From positions 5,022,001 to 5,086,000 of the forward strand of contig NZ_CP022736.1 in NCBI RefSeq assembly GCF_002257565.1: a DNA stretch of 64,000 bases, in the 5' to 3' direction. Source of the stretch: Herbaspirillum sp. meg3. GTDB taxonomy: Bacteria; Pseudomonadota; Gammaproteobacteria; Burkholderiales; Burkholderiaceae_D. Numbering within the stretch: the first letter of the stretch is position 1; each line of letters begins with the position of its first letter. A program made the position numbers and the translations under genes. This document shows positions 50,561-63,490 of the stretch, in pieces. The notes below the pieces were generated by a model. That model searched no databases. It was given only the letters and a program-made list of their open reading frames with translations, and was not told where the DNA came from.

Positions 50561-52828
50561 TCAATACTCATACTTCATGCTGACGTTGAAGCTGCGGCCG
50601 GGTTCGGTGTACGCGTCCTTGTTGGTTGCGCTGTCGGCAAGAGAAAGACCTCGGATATCGGTCCAGCTCCAATATTTGCGATCGAACAGATTGCGGATGC
50701 CTGCGTTGAATGAAAGATTCTTGTTGAAGCGATATCCGCTGCGCAGATCCACCACGAAGAACGACGGCGACACGAAGTTGGTCTTGGTGGCGATGTCATC
50801 CTTCTTCTTTGCGGCGTTGTAGATCATGTCGCTTTGTACGAACCAGACCTGGTTCGGCTCGTAACGCACACCTGTGACGACCGACAGAGGAGCAACCGAT
50901 TCCAGACCGGTTTTGACGCCCGTGTTGCTGGTCGTCGTGCCCTTGGTATAGGCAAAGCCGGTCTTGAGCGACAGGCCGTTTTCCATACGCCAGTCGAGAC
51001 GTCCTTCGAAGCCGTTGATCGATGCCTTTGCGGCGTTCACATATTGGTAGATGGTCGGGTTCAAGACCGTACCGCCGCCGGAGATGGTGACCGAGTCGAT
51101 GAAGTTCCGATATTCGCCGGTGTAGGCTGCAGCACTATAGTTGAACAGCCCCGCGGATGTAGGCAACTTGCCGCGGAAGCCGATTTCATAAGAGTTGCTG
51201 GTTTCCGGCTTCAGATTCGGATTGGCAATCTGCGAATAACCCTGGCTGGCGTTGTTGAAGTAGGAGTTCACTTCTTGCGGCGACGGTGCACGGAAGCCGC
51301 GGGCATATTGCACATACGGCGCAAACGCCGGCGCCACTTCATAGACGAACGCCAGGCGCGGCGACCAGGCGCTATCCTTGCTGGTCGATGCAGGCTGGCC
51401 ATTGGCGATCGCCTGAGCGTCGTATTTTGCGCTGGCCTCCGGCTTGAGCTTGTAAGCGTCGTAACGCAAGCCCGGGACAATGCTCACGGGGCCGATACGC
51501 ATATCGTCCTGATAGTAGAGGCCGAGTACGCTGTACGACGTCTTGGGGAAGTATTCACAGTATTGTGTACCTGTGCAGGTCGTCCAGCCAGTGCCGCTTG
51601 CGTTCATTTTTATCGTTGCAGTGCTGGCATCCACACCATATGTCATCTTGTGTTTGACCACGCCGGTATTGAATGCGCTTTCCGCCAGCACGCCGCCACC
51701 GAAAATATCGTCCTGATACGTGATGTCGCGGAAACGAGGACGCACGGTCGCGCCAACCGTCGTGCCGCTTTCATACGAATACTGCTGCGTCTTGGAGTCA
51801 CGGTAGTACACGTTGGCGCGCAATTTCTGGATCAGCGCGTTGTCGGCATCGTCGTGCTCGAAGATCGCCTGCAGCTTGTTGCTCTTCACGTTGCTGTTGC
51901 TTTGGTAGCCGCTGATGACCGAGGTGATCGCCGACAGGCTGTCGCCGCGCAGTCGATTGTCCACTGTTTCGAAACTAAGCTTGACGACGTTGCGCGGATC
52001 GATCTTGAACACCACTTTGCCCAGCGCCGAGCGGTTGTTGTAAGTCAGCGGATCGGCCTTGGTGCGCGTAGCGCCAGTGCCGCCAACACTACCGTTGGTT
52101 TCTGTCTCGTTACCATGGCGTGCGTTCAGCACCAGCATGCCTTGAACGACGTCATTGCCAAATGCCATGGTGCCTGTCGTGCCATAGCTGCTGTCGCTGG
52201 AATCATAGGAAGGACGTACGGCGAAATAGCTGTTCTTGCCGAAGACGTTCAGCAAATCCTGCGGATCCTTGGTGACGAAGTTGACTACACCGGTCAAACC
52301 ATCACTGCCGTACATTGATGAGGCAGGCCCGCGCAGGATTTCAATCCGCTGGTACAGATCGGTATCCGTGTAGGCGCCACGACCGGCGAACAATGTGCCT
52401 TGACTGAAAGAACGCGGCAGTGCGACGCCATCTTCCAGCAGCATCACCCGGTTGCCGTCCAGCCCCCGGATACTGATGCCCTCGTTGCCGCCACGGCCCA
52501 TCGTCGCCGACGCACCGGTCACACCGCCAACGCGATAGACGGAGCGACGCACTTCGACGCCAGGCTCGTAACGCAGGGCATCTTTGATGTCCTTGGCATT
52601 TTCTTGCTCAAGCTCTTCCGAAGTGATGACTGACACTGTTGCCGCGACGCGATTAATGTCAGTACCTATGCCGCGCGTGGACGTGACGGTAATGTCTTCC
52701 AACGGACGGCTTTGCGCGAGCAATTGCGGCGTGGATTGTTGCACTTGTTGCGCCATGACCGGCGCCATAGACCATTGTTGCAAGACGACCGCTGTCGCCA
52801 ATGCAAGTTTCTTTTTGCATAGAGCCAT
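50561..52828 (-). CDS. hmuR: TonB-dependent heme/hemoglobin receptor
   Basis: This is an outer-membrane, TonB-energised receptor of about 755 residues. It has a signal peptide (about 1-26, ending VMA-QQV), a TonB box-like segment DITVTSTRG, a plug domain (about 45-160; ILRGPASSMYGSDGLTGVVNFVTKDP) and a 22-strand barrel ending in an aromatic residue (SMKYEY). The FRAP and NPNL motifs typical of heme receptors are visible in GFRAPSPQEV and IANPNLKPETSNSYEIG. ATG 52828 is preferred because AGGGG lies 10 bases upstream, whereas ATG 52837 nearly abuts it. A Fur box and promoter lie about 210-260 bases upstream. Heme is the likely ligand, from the motifs and from linkage to hmuS. Confidence 0.9.
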   Translation of the reverse strand: MALCKKKLALATAVVLQQWSMAPVMAQQVQQSTPQLLAQSRPLEDITVTSTRGIGTDINRVAATVSVITSEELEQENAKDIKDALRYEPGVEVRRSVYRVGGVTGASATMGRGGNEGISIRGLDGNRVMLLEDGVALPRSFSQGTLFAGRGAYTDTDLYQRIEILRGPASSMYGSDGLTGVVNFVTKDPQDLLNVFGKNSYFAVRPSYDSSDSSYGTTGTMAFGNDVVQGMLVLNARHGNETETNGSVGGTGATRTKADPLTYNNRSALGKVVFKIDPRNVVKLSFETVDNRLRGDSLSAITSVISGYQSNSNVKSNKLQAIFEHDDADNALIQKLRANVYYRDSKTQQYSYESGTTVGATVRPRFRDITYQDDIFGGGVLAESAFNTGVVKHKMTYGVDASTATIKMNASGTGWTTCTGTQYCEYFPKTSYSVLGLYYQDDMRIGPVSIVPGLRYDAYKLKPEASAKYDAQAIANGQPASTSKDSAWSPRLAFVYEVAPAFAPYVQYARGFRAPSPQEVNSYFNNASQGYSQIANPNLKPETSNSYEIGFRGKLPTSAGLFNYSAAAYTGEYRNFIDSVTISGGGTVLNPTIYQYVNAAKASINGFEGRLDWRMENGLSLKTGFAYTKGTTTSNTGVKTGLESVAPLSVVTGVRYEPNQVWFVQSDMIYNAAKKKDDIATKTNFVSPSFFVVDLRSGYRFNKNLSFNAGIRNLFDRKYWSWTDIRGLSLADSATNKDAYTEPGRSFNVSMKYEY

Positions 52829-53036
52829 AAGACCCATTCCCCTGAGTGGATTCGGTCACTGGCGTTATCTATGCTGGCTACCTGATTGTGTTTGACGAGA
52901 GTATCGGTCGCTTCGTAGCGTCTGTCGGCAAGTTGCGCCGGCAGACTTGAGGTGATCGGAATAATGCGCGGGACGTCGAATCGGGAAAGATTTACGGCCG
53001 CTGCTTATCGAACGATACGTGAAGCGAAACGATTTA

Positions 53037-53055
53037 AATAAGAATAATTCTTATT
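53037..53055. promoter_or_regulatory. Fur box
   Basis: AATAAGAAT-A-ATTCTTATT is a perfect 9-1-9 palindrome resembling the Fur consensus, overlapping the predicted transcription start of hmuR on the minus strand. Iron-replete Fur would block initiation there. Confidence 0.85.
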
Positions 53056-53060
53056 CAACT

Positions 53061-53089
53061 ATTGTAGAAGAAATCTGACAGATGTTCAA
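53061..53089 (-). promoter_or_regulatory. promoter of the hmuR-hmuS unit
   Basis: On the minus strand TTGAAC (53089-53084), 17 bases, TACAAT (53066-53061). The start would fall near 53054, inside the Fur box. Confidence 0.75.
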
Positions 53090-53175
53090 TATGATTCTGA
53101 AAACCTTGCTCTTGGCCTCATGCATATACGCGAAAACAGAGCGAGGCACGCGCAAGCAATTTACTTTCACCATGA

Positions 53176-53211
53176 AAAAACGGCGCCAGAATTTCTTCTG
53201 ACGCCGTTTTT
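53176..53211 (-). terminator. intrinsic terminator downstream of rpoC
   Basis: AAAAACGGCG-C-CAGAA (53176-53191) pairs with TTCTG-A-CGCCGTTTTT (53196-53211); on the minus strand the stem ends in a run of T. It lies 45 bases past the rpoC stop and ends the rplJL-rpoBC transcript before the heme genes. Confidence 0.9.
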
Positions 53212-53256
53212 AATTACGCTTCAACAGCCTGTGAAAGCTGTCGGACTGCTATGCCA

Positions 53257-57495
<4,239 letters not shown>

Positions 57496-57747
57496 GTATC
57501 ACTCCAGGTTGGCGTGAGAACGCTAGGTAATGCTATGTATATCGAGACGGCCGCACCACAATCTGCACACACCCTGTTCGCACCTGCGGGAGAGCCGTGG
57601 CTTGCGCCGGGTTCCGCATGTACCGGGACAGACTTGGTCGTCCTTGACTGCTTACAATTGCTTGTAGCTGCTTGCTGAACTGCTTTATTGCTTTACTTTA
57701 CTGCGTTGCCGCCGTTGCTTCCGACGACAGGGTCAAACCATGAAACA

Positions 57748-57774
57748 GGGCAAGACGGCCACGCCGCCTTGCCC
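57748..57774 (-). repeat. hairpin in the rpoB-rpoC spacer
   Basis: GGGCAAG-A-CGGC (57748-57759) pairs with GCCG-C-CTTGCCC (57763-57774), 11 of 12 positions, 3-base loop, starting 10 bases after the rpoB stop. No real T-run follows on the minus strand (TGTTTCATGG). It is a candidate processing or stabilising element. The rest of the spacer (57496-57747) contains repeated AAGCA-type motifs on the minus strand (57640-57720) and no recognised promoter. Confidence 0.6.
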
Positions 57775-57783
57775 TTGAGGACA

Positions 57784-60700
57784 TCAGTCGCGTTCGAGAT
57801 CGATGTCGATACCGAGCGAACGGATTTCCTTGACCAGCACGTTGAAGGACTCCGGCATGCCGGCGTCAATCACGTGATCGCCCTTGACCAGGTTTTCATA
57901 AACCTTGGTACGGCCGTTCACGTCATCGGACTTCACGGTCAGCATTTCCTGCAGCACATACGATGCGCCGTAGGCTTCCAGTGCCCAGACTTCCATTTCA
58001 CCGAAGCGTTGACCGCCGAACTGTGCCTTACCGCCCAGAGGCTGCTGCGTAACCAGCGAGTAAGGACCGGTCGAACGTGCATGCATCTTGTCATCCACCA
58101 AGTGATGCAGCTTCAGGTAATGCATGTAGCCGACTGTTACGGTGCGCTCGAAAGCTTCGCCGGTACGGCCGTCATACATGGTGACCTGATTCTTCGACGG
58201 GGTCATGCCCAGTTGCTTGGCAATGTGATCCGGGTAGGCCAGATCCAGCATGCGGCGTGTTTCGTCTTCGTGCGCACCGTCAAACACCGGTGTAGCGAAC
58301 GGAACACCCTTCTTCAGGTTGGCTGCCAGCTCCAGGATCTCGTGATCGGTGAACTCGTCGAGCGCTTCCTTCTTGCCCGATTCGTTGTAGATCGTGGTCA
58401 GGAACTTGCGCAGTTCAGCGATCTGCACCTGTGCGTTCAGCATTTCGCCGATACGCAGGCCCAGACCCTTGGCTGCCCAGCCCAGATGGACTTCCAACAC
58501 CTGACCGACGTTCATACGCGATGGCACGCCCAGCGGATTGAGCACGATGTCTGCTGGAGTACCGTCGGCCATGTGGGGCATATCTTCGATCGGCAGAATG
58601 CGCGAAACCACACCCTTGTTACCGTGACGACCCGCCATCTTGTCGCCTGGTTGCAGGCGGCGCTTCACGGCCAGATAAACCTTGACCATCTTTTGCACGC
58701 CTGGCGGCAGTTCGTCGCCTTGTGTCAGCTTCTTGCGCTTTTCTTCAAACGCCAGATCGAACTGGTGACGCTTCTCGGCGATCGATTCCTTGATCGCTTC
58801 CAGCGCTGTCGCCATGTCGTCATCCGCAGGGCGGATGTCGAACCAATGGTACTTGTCCAGATCGTCCAGGTAAGCCTTGTCCAGCTTGGTGCCCTTGACC
58901 AGTTTCTTCGGGCCGCCGTTGGCGACCTTGCCGATCAACATCTTTTCCAGACGCTGGAAGGCATCGCCTTCAACGATACGCAGCTGATCGTTCAGGTCCA
59001 GGCGATAGCGCTTGAGCTCATCATCGATGATCTGTTGTGCGCGCTTGTCGCGTTGGATGCCTTCGCGGGTGAACACTTGCACGTCGATGACGGTGCCGAC
59101 CATGCCCGAAGGCACGCGCAGCGAGGTGTCCTTAACGTCCGAAGCTTTCTCGCCGAAGATCGCGCGCAGCAGCTTTTCTTCTGGTGTCAGCTGGGTTTCG
59201 CCCTTTGGCGTCACCTTACCGACCAGCGTATCGCCGGCTTCGACTTCAGCACCGATGTAGGTGATGCCGGACTCGTCCAGACGTGCCAGTTGGTTTTCAG
59301 CCAGGTTCGAAATATCGCGGGTGATTTCTTCCGCGCCGAGCTTGGTGTCGCGAGCAACAACCGACAACTCTTCGATGTGAATCGAGGTGTAGCGGTCATC
59401 CGCCACAACTTTTTCGGAGATCAGGATCGAATCTTCGAAGTTGTAGCCGTTCCATGGCATAAACGCCACCAGCATGTTCTGACCCAGAGCCAGTTCGCCC
59501 AGGTCGGTCGATGCGCCGTCGGCGATCACGTCATGCTTGGCAACACGGTCACCAACCTTGACGATAGGACGCTGGTTGATGTTGGTGTTCTGGTTCGAAC
59601 GTGTGTACTTGATCAGGTTGTAGATGTCGACGCCGACTTCACCAGCCTGTGCTTCTTCATCGTTCACACGAATCACCACACGGCCTGCATCGACGTAATC
59701 GACGATACCGCCACGCAACGCTTGCACGGTCGTACCGGAGTCAACTGCAACGGTACGCTCGATACCGGTACCGACCAGCGGTTTTTCCGGACGCAAGCAA
59801 GGCACAGCCTGACGTTGCATGTTGGCGCCCATCAGTGCGCGGTTCGCATCATCGTGCTCGAGGAACGGAATCAGCGACGCCGCCACCGACACGACCTGGC
59901 CTGGGGCCACGTCCATGTACTGAACGCGCTCTGGCGAGACGAGAATGGTTTCGCCGGCTTCACGCGCAGAGACCAGCTCATCGGACAGCTTCAGCGAAGC
60001 GTCGATGGTCGCATTCGCCTGAGCGATGATGTAGCGGCCTTCTTCGATTGCCGACAGGTAGTCGATCTGGTTGGTGACCTTGCTGCCTTCGACCTTGCGA
60101 TAGGGGGTTTCCAGGAAACCGTATTCGTTCAGACGGGCATACAGCGCCAGCGAGTTGATCAGACCGATGTTCGGGCCTTCAGGCGTTTCGATCGGGCACA
60201 CGCGGCCGTAGTGGGTCGGGTGCACGTCACGAACTTCAAAACCGGCGCGTTCGCGTGTCAGACCACCAGGTCCCAGGGCGGATACACGGCGTTTGTGCGT
60301 GATTTCCGACAGCGGATTGGTTTGATCCATAAACTGCGACAACTGCGACGAACCGAAGAATTCGCGGATCGCGGCCGAGATCGGCTTGGAGTTGATCAGG
60401 TCGTGCGGCATCAGGTTGTCCGCTTCGGCTTGGCCGAGGCGTTCCTTGACGGCGCGCTCAACGCGAACCAGACCGGCACGGAATTGATTTTCCGCCAGTT
60501 CACCGACGCAACGGACGCGACGGTTACCCAAGTGATCGATGTCATCGACTTCGCCGCGGCCATTGCGCAACTCAACCAGAATCTTGATCACAGCCAGGAT
60601 GTCTTCGTTCGACAGCGTCATGGCGCCAGTCAGTTCATCACGGCCGATACGGCGGTTGAACTTCATGCGGCCGACAGCCGACAAGTCGTAACGGTCTTCG

Positions 60701-61890
60701 CTGTAGAACAGGCCGTTGAACAGCGCTTCCACCGAATCTTCGGTTGGCGGTTCGCCAGGACGCATCATGCGGTAGATTGCCACGCGCGCAGCGGTTTGAT
60801 CCGCTGTGTCGTCGGTACGCAATGTTTGCGAGATGTAGCCGCCTTGATCCAGATCGTTGGTGTACAGCGTCTGGATCGCGTCGATGTCGGCTTCGCGCAA
60901 GCGAGCCAGCAATTCTTCGGTCAGCTCGTCGTTGGCCGAGGCAATGACTTCACCAGTGTCGCCGTCGACGATGTTCTTCGCCAATACGCGGCCCAGCAGG
61001 TAGTCTTCCGGCACGGAAATTTGCTTGATGCCGGCAGCTTCGATGTCGCGCACGTGCTTGGCGTTGATACGCTTGTCTTTCGCGACCAGCGGCTTGCCGG
61101 ACTTGTCGAGAATGTCGAAACGCGCAACTTCACCACGCAGACGTTCGGAGACGAACTCCATCTCTGCGCCTTCAGCGTGCAGCGTGAAATTATCGAACAC
61201 GAAGAAGTTCGCCAAGATCTGCTCGGATGTCATGCCGATTGCTTTGAGCAGGATCGTCACAGGCATCTTGCGGCGACGGTCGACGCGGAAGAACAGGATG
61301 TCCTTCGGATCGAATTCGAAGTCGAGCCACGAACCGCGGTAAGGAATAATACGTGCGGAGAACAGCAGCTTGCCGGACGAGTGCGTCTTGCCGCGGTCAT
61401 GTTCAAAGAACACGCCAGGCGAACGGTGCAGCTGCGACACGATGACGCGCTCGGTACCGTTGATGACGAACGAACCAGTGGTCGTCATGAGCGGCAATTC
61501 GCCCATGTAGACTTCTTGTTCCTTCATTTCCTTGACGACTGGCTTGGTTGGCGATTCCTTATCCAGAATCACCAGACGCACCTTGGCACGCAGCGGCGAC
61601 GCGAACGTCAGGCCACGTTGTTGGCATTCCTTGACGTCGAACGGCGGTGCGCCCAACACATAGGAGAGAAACTCGAGACGCGCAAAACCATTGTGCGAAA
61701 CGATAGGAAAAATCGATGTAAAGGCCGATTGCAGACCTTCGTTCTTACGTTGGGACGCTGTTTTGTCCGTCTGCAAGAATGTCTGGTATGACTCGATCTG
61801 AGTCGCTAGCAGGAACGGAACGTTGTGGACGTTAGCGCGTTTCGCAAAGGATTTACGAATACGCTTCTTCTCAGTAAATGAGTAGTGCAT
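57784..61890 (-). CDS. rpoB: DNA-directed RNA polymerase subunit beta
   Basis: The 1368-residue beta subunit contains the rifampicin-pocket segment (GSSQLSQFMDQTNPLSEITHKRRVSALGPGGLTRERAGFEVRDVHPTHYGR) with wild-type residues, and the C-terminal GGQRFGEMEVWALEAYGA region that contacts beta'. ATG 61890 follows GGAG by five bases; an in-frame GTG six bases earlier overlaps that site. It lies 301 bases downstream of rplL. Confidence 0.99.
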   Translation of the reverse strand: MHYSFTEKKRIRKSFAKRANVHNVPFLLATQIESYQTFLQTDKTASQRKNEGLQSAFTSIFPIVSHNGFARLEFLSYVLGAPPFDVKECQQRGLTFASPLRAKVRLVILDKESPTKPVVKEMKEQEVYMGELPLMTTTGSFVINGTERVIVSQLHRSPGVFFEHDRGKTHSSGKLLFSARIIPYRGSWLDFEFDPKDILFFRVDRRRKMPVTILLKAIGMTSEQILANFFVFDNFTLHAEGAEMEFVSERLRGEVARFDILDKSGKPLVAKDKRINAKHVRDIEAAGIKQISVPEDYLLGRVLAKNIVDGDTGEVIASANDELTEELLARLREADIDAIQTLYTNDLDQGGYISQTLRTDDTADQTAARVAIYRMMRPGEPPTEDSVEALFNGLFYSEDRYDLSAVGRMKFNRRIGRDELTGAMTLSNEDILAVIKILVELRNGRGEVDDIDHLGNRRVRCVGELAENQFRAGLVRVERAVKERLGQAEADNLMPHDLINSKPISAAIREFFGSSQLSQFMDQTNPLSEITHKRRVSALGPGGLTRERAGFEVRDVHPTHYGRVCPIETPEGPNIGLINSLALYARLNEYGFLETPYRKVEGSKVTNQIDYLSAIEEGRYIIAQANATIDASLKLSDELVSAREAGETILVSPERVQYMDVAPGQVVSVAASLIPFLEHDDANRALMGANMQRQAVPCLRPEKPLVGTGIERTVAVDSGTTVQALRGGIVDYVDAGRVVIRVNDEEAQAGEVGVDIYNLIKYTRSNQNTNINQRPIVKVGDRVAKHDVIADGASTDLGELALGQNMLVAFMPWNGYNFEDSILISEKVVADDRYTSIHIEELSVVARDTKLGAEEITRDISNLAENQLARLDESGITYIGAEVEAGDTLVGKVTPKGETQLTPEEKLLRAIFGEKASDVKDTSLRVPSGMVGTVIDVQVFTREGIQRDKRAQQIIDDELKRYRLDLNDQLRIVEGDAFQRLEKMLIGKVANGGPKKLVKGTKLDKAYLDDLDKYHWFDIRPADDDMATALEAIKESIAEKRHQFDLAFEEKRKKLTQGDELPPGVQKMVKVYLAVKRRLQPGDKMAGRHGNKGVVSRILPIEDMPHMADGTPADIVLNPLGVPSRMNVGQVLEVHLGWAAKGLGLRIGEMLNAQVQIAELRKFLTTIYNESGKKEALDEFTDHEILELAANLKKGVPFATPVFDGAHEDETRRMLDLAYPDHIAKQLGMTPSKNQVTMYDGRTGEAFERTVTVGYMHYLKLHHLVDDKMHARSTGPYSLVTQQPLGGKAQFGGQRFGEMEVWALEAYGASYVLQEMLTVKSDDVNGRTKVYENLVKGDHVIDAGMPESFNVLVKEIRSLGIDIDLERD

Positions 61891-62191
61891 GGACACTCCG
61901 TGAGTGACAGGAAGGATAGAGAGTTCAGGACTCGCCCGGATTGCTTATTACCTTGTTGCCGCGATCCGTTAGCAGCGAAACCTCAAGTCTCAGCCCTTCA
62001 GTCTTGGTCTGGCGCCACCTCTTATTTAGCTAAAACTAGCCGCAAAACAAGAAATTGCTAACCACTAAACATACAAAATTTCGAAACGACAAAGGAGCCA
62101 AAGCCGAATCCTTTTTTCAAAGGACTCTGCACTTTGACTCCGGTGGAACGATACGCCGGCAAACCGGCGAATATTCCAGCTCAAGTAGCAA
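61891..62191 (-). other. rplL-rpoB spacer (301 bases) with attenuator/processing-type hairpins
   Basis: On the minus strand there are hairpins CTCAAGTA/TACTTGAG (62180-62200, overlapping the rplL stop), CGCCGG/CCGGCG (62154-62169) and TCCTTT/AAAGGA (around 62118-62134), then an AT-rich stretch before the rpoB leader. In E. coli the same spacer has a partial terminator and an RNase III site that lower rpoB relative to rplL; a similar role is likely but unproven here. Confidence 0.5.
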
Positions 62192-62569
62192 TTACTTGAG
62201 TTCTGCTTTCGCGCCAGCTTCTTCCAGCTTCTTCTTGGCTGCTTCAGCGTCTGCCTTAGCGATGCCTTCTTTAACTGGCTTCGGTGCGCCGTCAACCAGA
62301 TCTTTAGCTTCTTTCAAGCCCAGACCGGTGATTTCGCGAACTGCCTTAATAACGCCAACCTTGTTCGCGCCAACTTCAGCCAGAACAACGGTGAACTCTG
62401 TTTGCTCTTCAGCAGCAGCGGCGCCAGCGCCACCACCAGCAGGACCAGCGACAGCCATAGCTGCTGCGGAAACGCCAAACTTTTCTTCGAATGCCTTCAC
62501 CAGGTCATTCAATTCCAACACGGTCAAGGCGCCTACGGCTTCCAAGATATCGTCTTTGCTAATTGCCAT
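62192..62569 (-). CDS. rplL: 50S ribosomal protein L7/L12
   Basis: The 125-residue stalk protein has the N-terminal dimerisation domain (MAISKDDILEAVGALTVLELNDLVKAFEEKFGVS), an Ala/Gly hinge and the factor-binding C-terminal domain (KVGVIKAVREITGLGLKEAKDLVDGAPKPVKEG). It recruits translation GTPases. It follows rplJ after 99 bases with a GCCGCA/TGCGGC hairpin at 62645-62660. Confidence 0.98.
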   Translation of the reverse strand: MAISKDDILEAVGALTVLELNDLVKAFEEKFGVSAAAMAVAGPAGGGAGAAAAEEQTEFTVVLAEVGANKVGVIKAVREITGLGLKEAKDLVDGAPKPVKEGIAKADAEAAKKKLEEAGAKAELK

Positions 62570-62668
62570 TTGAAACTCCTAATTTATTTCGGTAATAACA
62601 TCTAATCGGTACTGACGCAGAGGCCAAAGTTCTTATGAACAGCTGCCGCATCGCTGCGGCAAGCATTC

Positions 62669-63166
62669 TTAAGCTGCTTCGGCTTCTTTCTTGGCTGCCA
62701 GAGCAGCCAGACCACGCGCAAAACCAGCGACCGGAACCTGCATCATGCCCAGCAATTGGGCCAGCAGAACTTCGCGGGATGGGATATTTGCCAATGCAGT
62801 AACAGCAGCCTTATCCAACGGCTTACCTGCATAGTTACCTGCCTTGACGACCAGTTTGTCGTTGGTTTTAGCAAAGTCAGAGATGACTTTAGCTGCAGCA
62901 ACGGCATCTTCCGAGATCGAATAGATCAACGGGCCGGTCATTTCAGAAGCGAGGTCAGCAAACGCGGAACCTTCAACGGCACGACGTGCGAGTGTGTTTT
63001 TCAACACGCGCAGGTACACGCCTTGGTCACGCGCTTTGGCGCGCAGTTGCGTCAAGTGACCAACCTGGATGCCACGGTATTCAGCCACGACGATAGTCTG
63101 TGCAGTTGCTACTTTTGCAGCGACTTCGGCGACAACGGCCTTTTTGTCATTCAGATTGAGACTCAA
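62669..63166 (-). CDS. rplJ: 50S ribosomal protein L10
   Basis: The 165-residue L10 (SLNLNDKKAVVAEVAAKVATAQTIVVAEYRGI...GNYAGKPLDKAAVTALANIPSREVLLAQLLG) anchors the L7/L12 stalk and represses its own operon. No ATG is available: the start is TTG at 63166, six bases after a perfect GGAGG. A TTG at 63172 overlaps the ribosome binding site and is rejected. The rare start codon may help feedback control through the L10 leader just upstream. Confidence 0.95.
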   Translation of the reverse strand: MSLNLNDKKAVVAEVAAKVATAQTIVVAEYRGIQVGHLTQLRAKARDQGVYLRVLKNTLARRAVEGSAFADLASEMTGPLIYSISEDAVAAAKVISDFAKTNDKLVVKAGNYAGKPLDKAAVTALANIPSREVLLAQLLGMMQVPVAGFARGLAALAAKKEAEAA

Positions 63167-63410
63167 GATCAACCTCCAAAAATGATGCTTGGCGACGACA
63201 CAGGCGAAAAACCTGCTTGCCTTACATCGGTTCGAACACGGCGTCCGACGTTAGGAGTTCATTGCAACGTTTCGAAAACCTGAAACGCTGTGTGAGACTG
63301 CAAAACTTGTTCGGGGTCACCATCTGCGCTGGGTAATCAAAAACAGAGGTTTTTGACGTTTTAACTTTGTGCCTGCCTGCTGCACGCCGCCCAACGGTCT
63401 TTGATTGCCT
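63167..63410 (-). ncRNA. L10 leader (autoregulatory mRNA leader of rplJL)
   Basis: On the minus strand the leader has AGACCGTTGGGCG (63400-63388) and, 55 bases later, CCCAGCGCAGATGGTGACC (63333-63315). These match the two conserved segments of the L10-L12 binding leader of proteobacteria, and CGTTGGG can pair with CCCAGCG (one G-U). The L10(L12)4 complex would bind here and block rplJ translation. The remaining bases up to 63490 belong to the rplA-rplJ spacer; an 80-codon frame across this region is not considered a gene. Confidence 0.8.
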
Positions 63411-63490
63411 GAAGCACTTCACAATTGCAAAATGCTCCAGCCCAAAGATGCGCCTCGCTTCCATCAGGAAACGAGGACTTGATTCTTTAC

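Larger units (their letters stand above)
52829..53256. other. 428-base region between hmuR and rpoC
   Basis: It contains the hmuR promoter (53061-53089), the Fur box (53037-53055), an unexplained 5' leader of about 225 bases (52829-53054) and the rpoC terminator (53176-53211). I looked for a HemP-like small gene in the leader and did not find one with a start codon. Confidence 0.6.

Noticed and set aside
52659..52859. HemP-like small gene upstream of the heme receptor
   Set aside because: The only short frame there overlaps the receptor's 5' end and its translation lacks the HemP motif.
57688..61791. Plus-strand open frame of about 1367 codons opposite rpoB
   Set aside because: It is the mirror of rpoB produced by strong third-position GC bias; its translation is rich in His, Arg, Gln and Cys with no domain.
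63222..63464. Minus-strand 80-codon frame upstream of rplJ
   Set aside because: It coincides with the L10 leader RNA; sequence constraint is explained by RNA structure and there is no plausible start signal.
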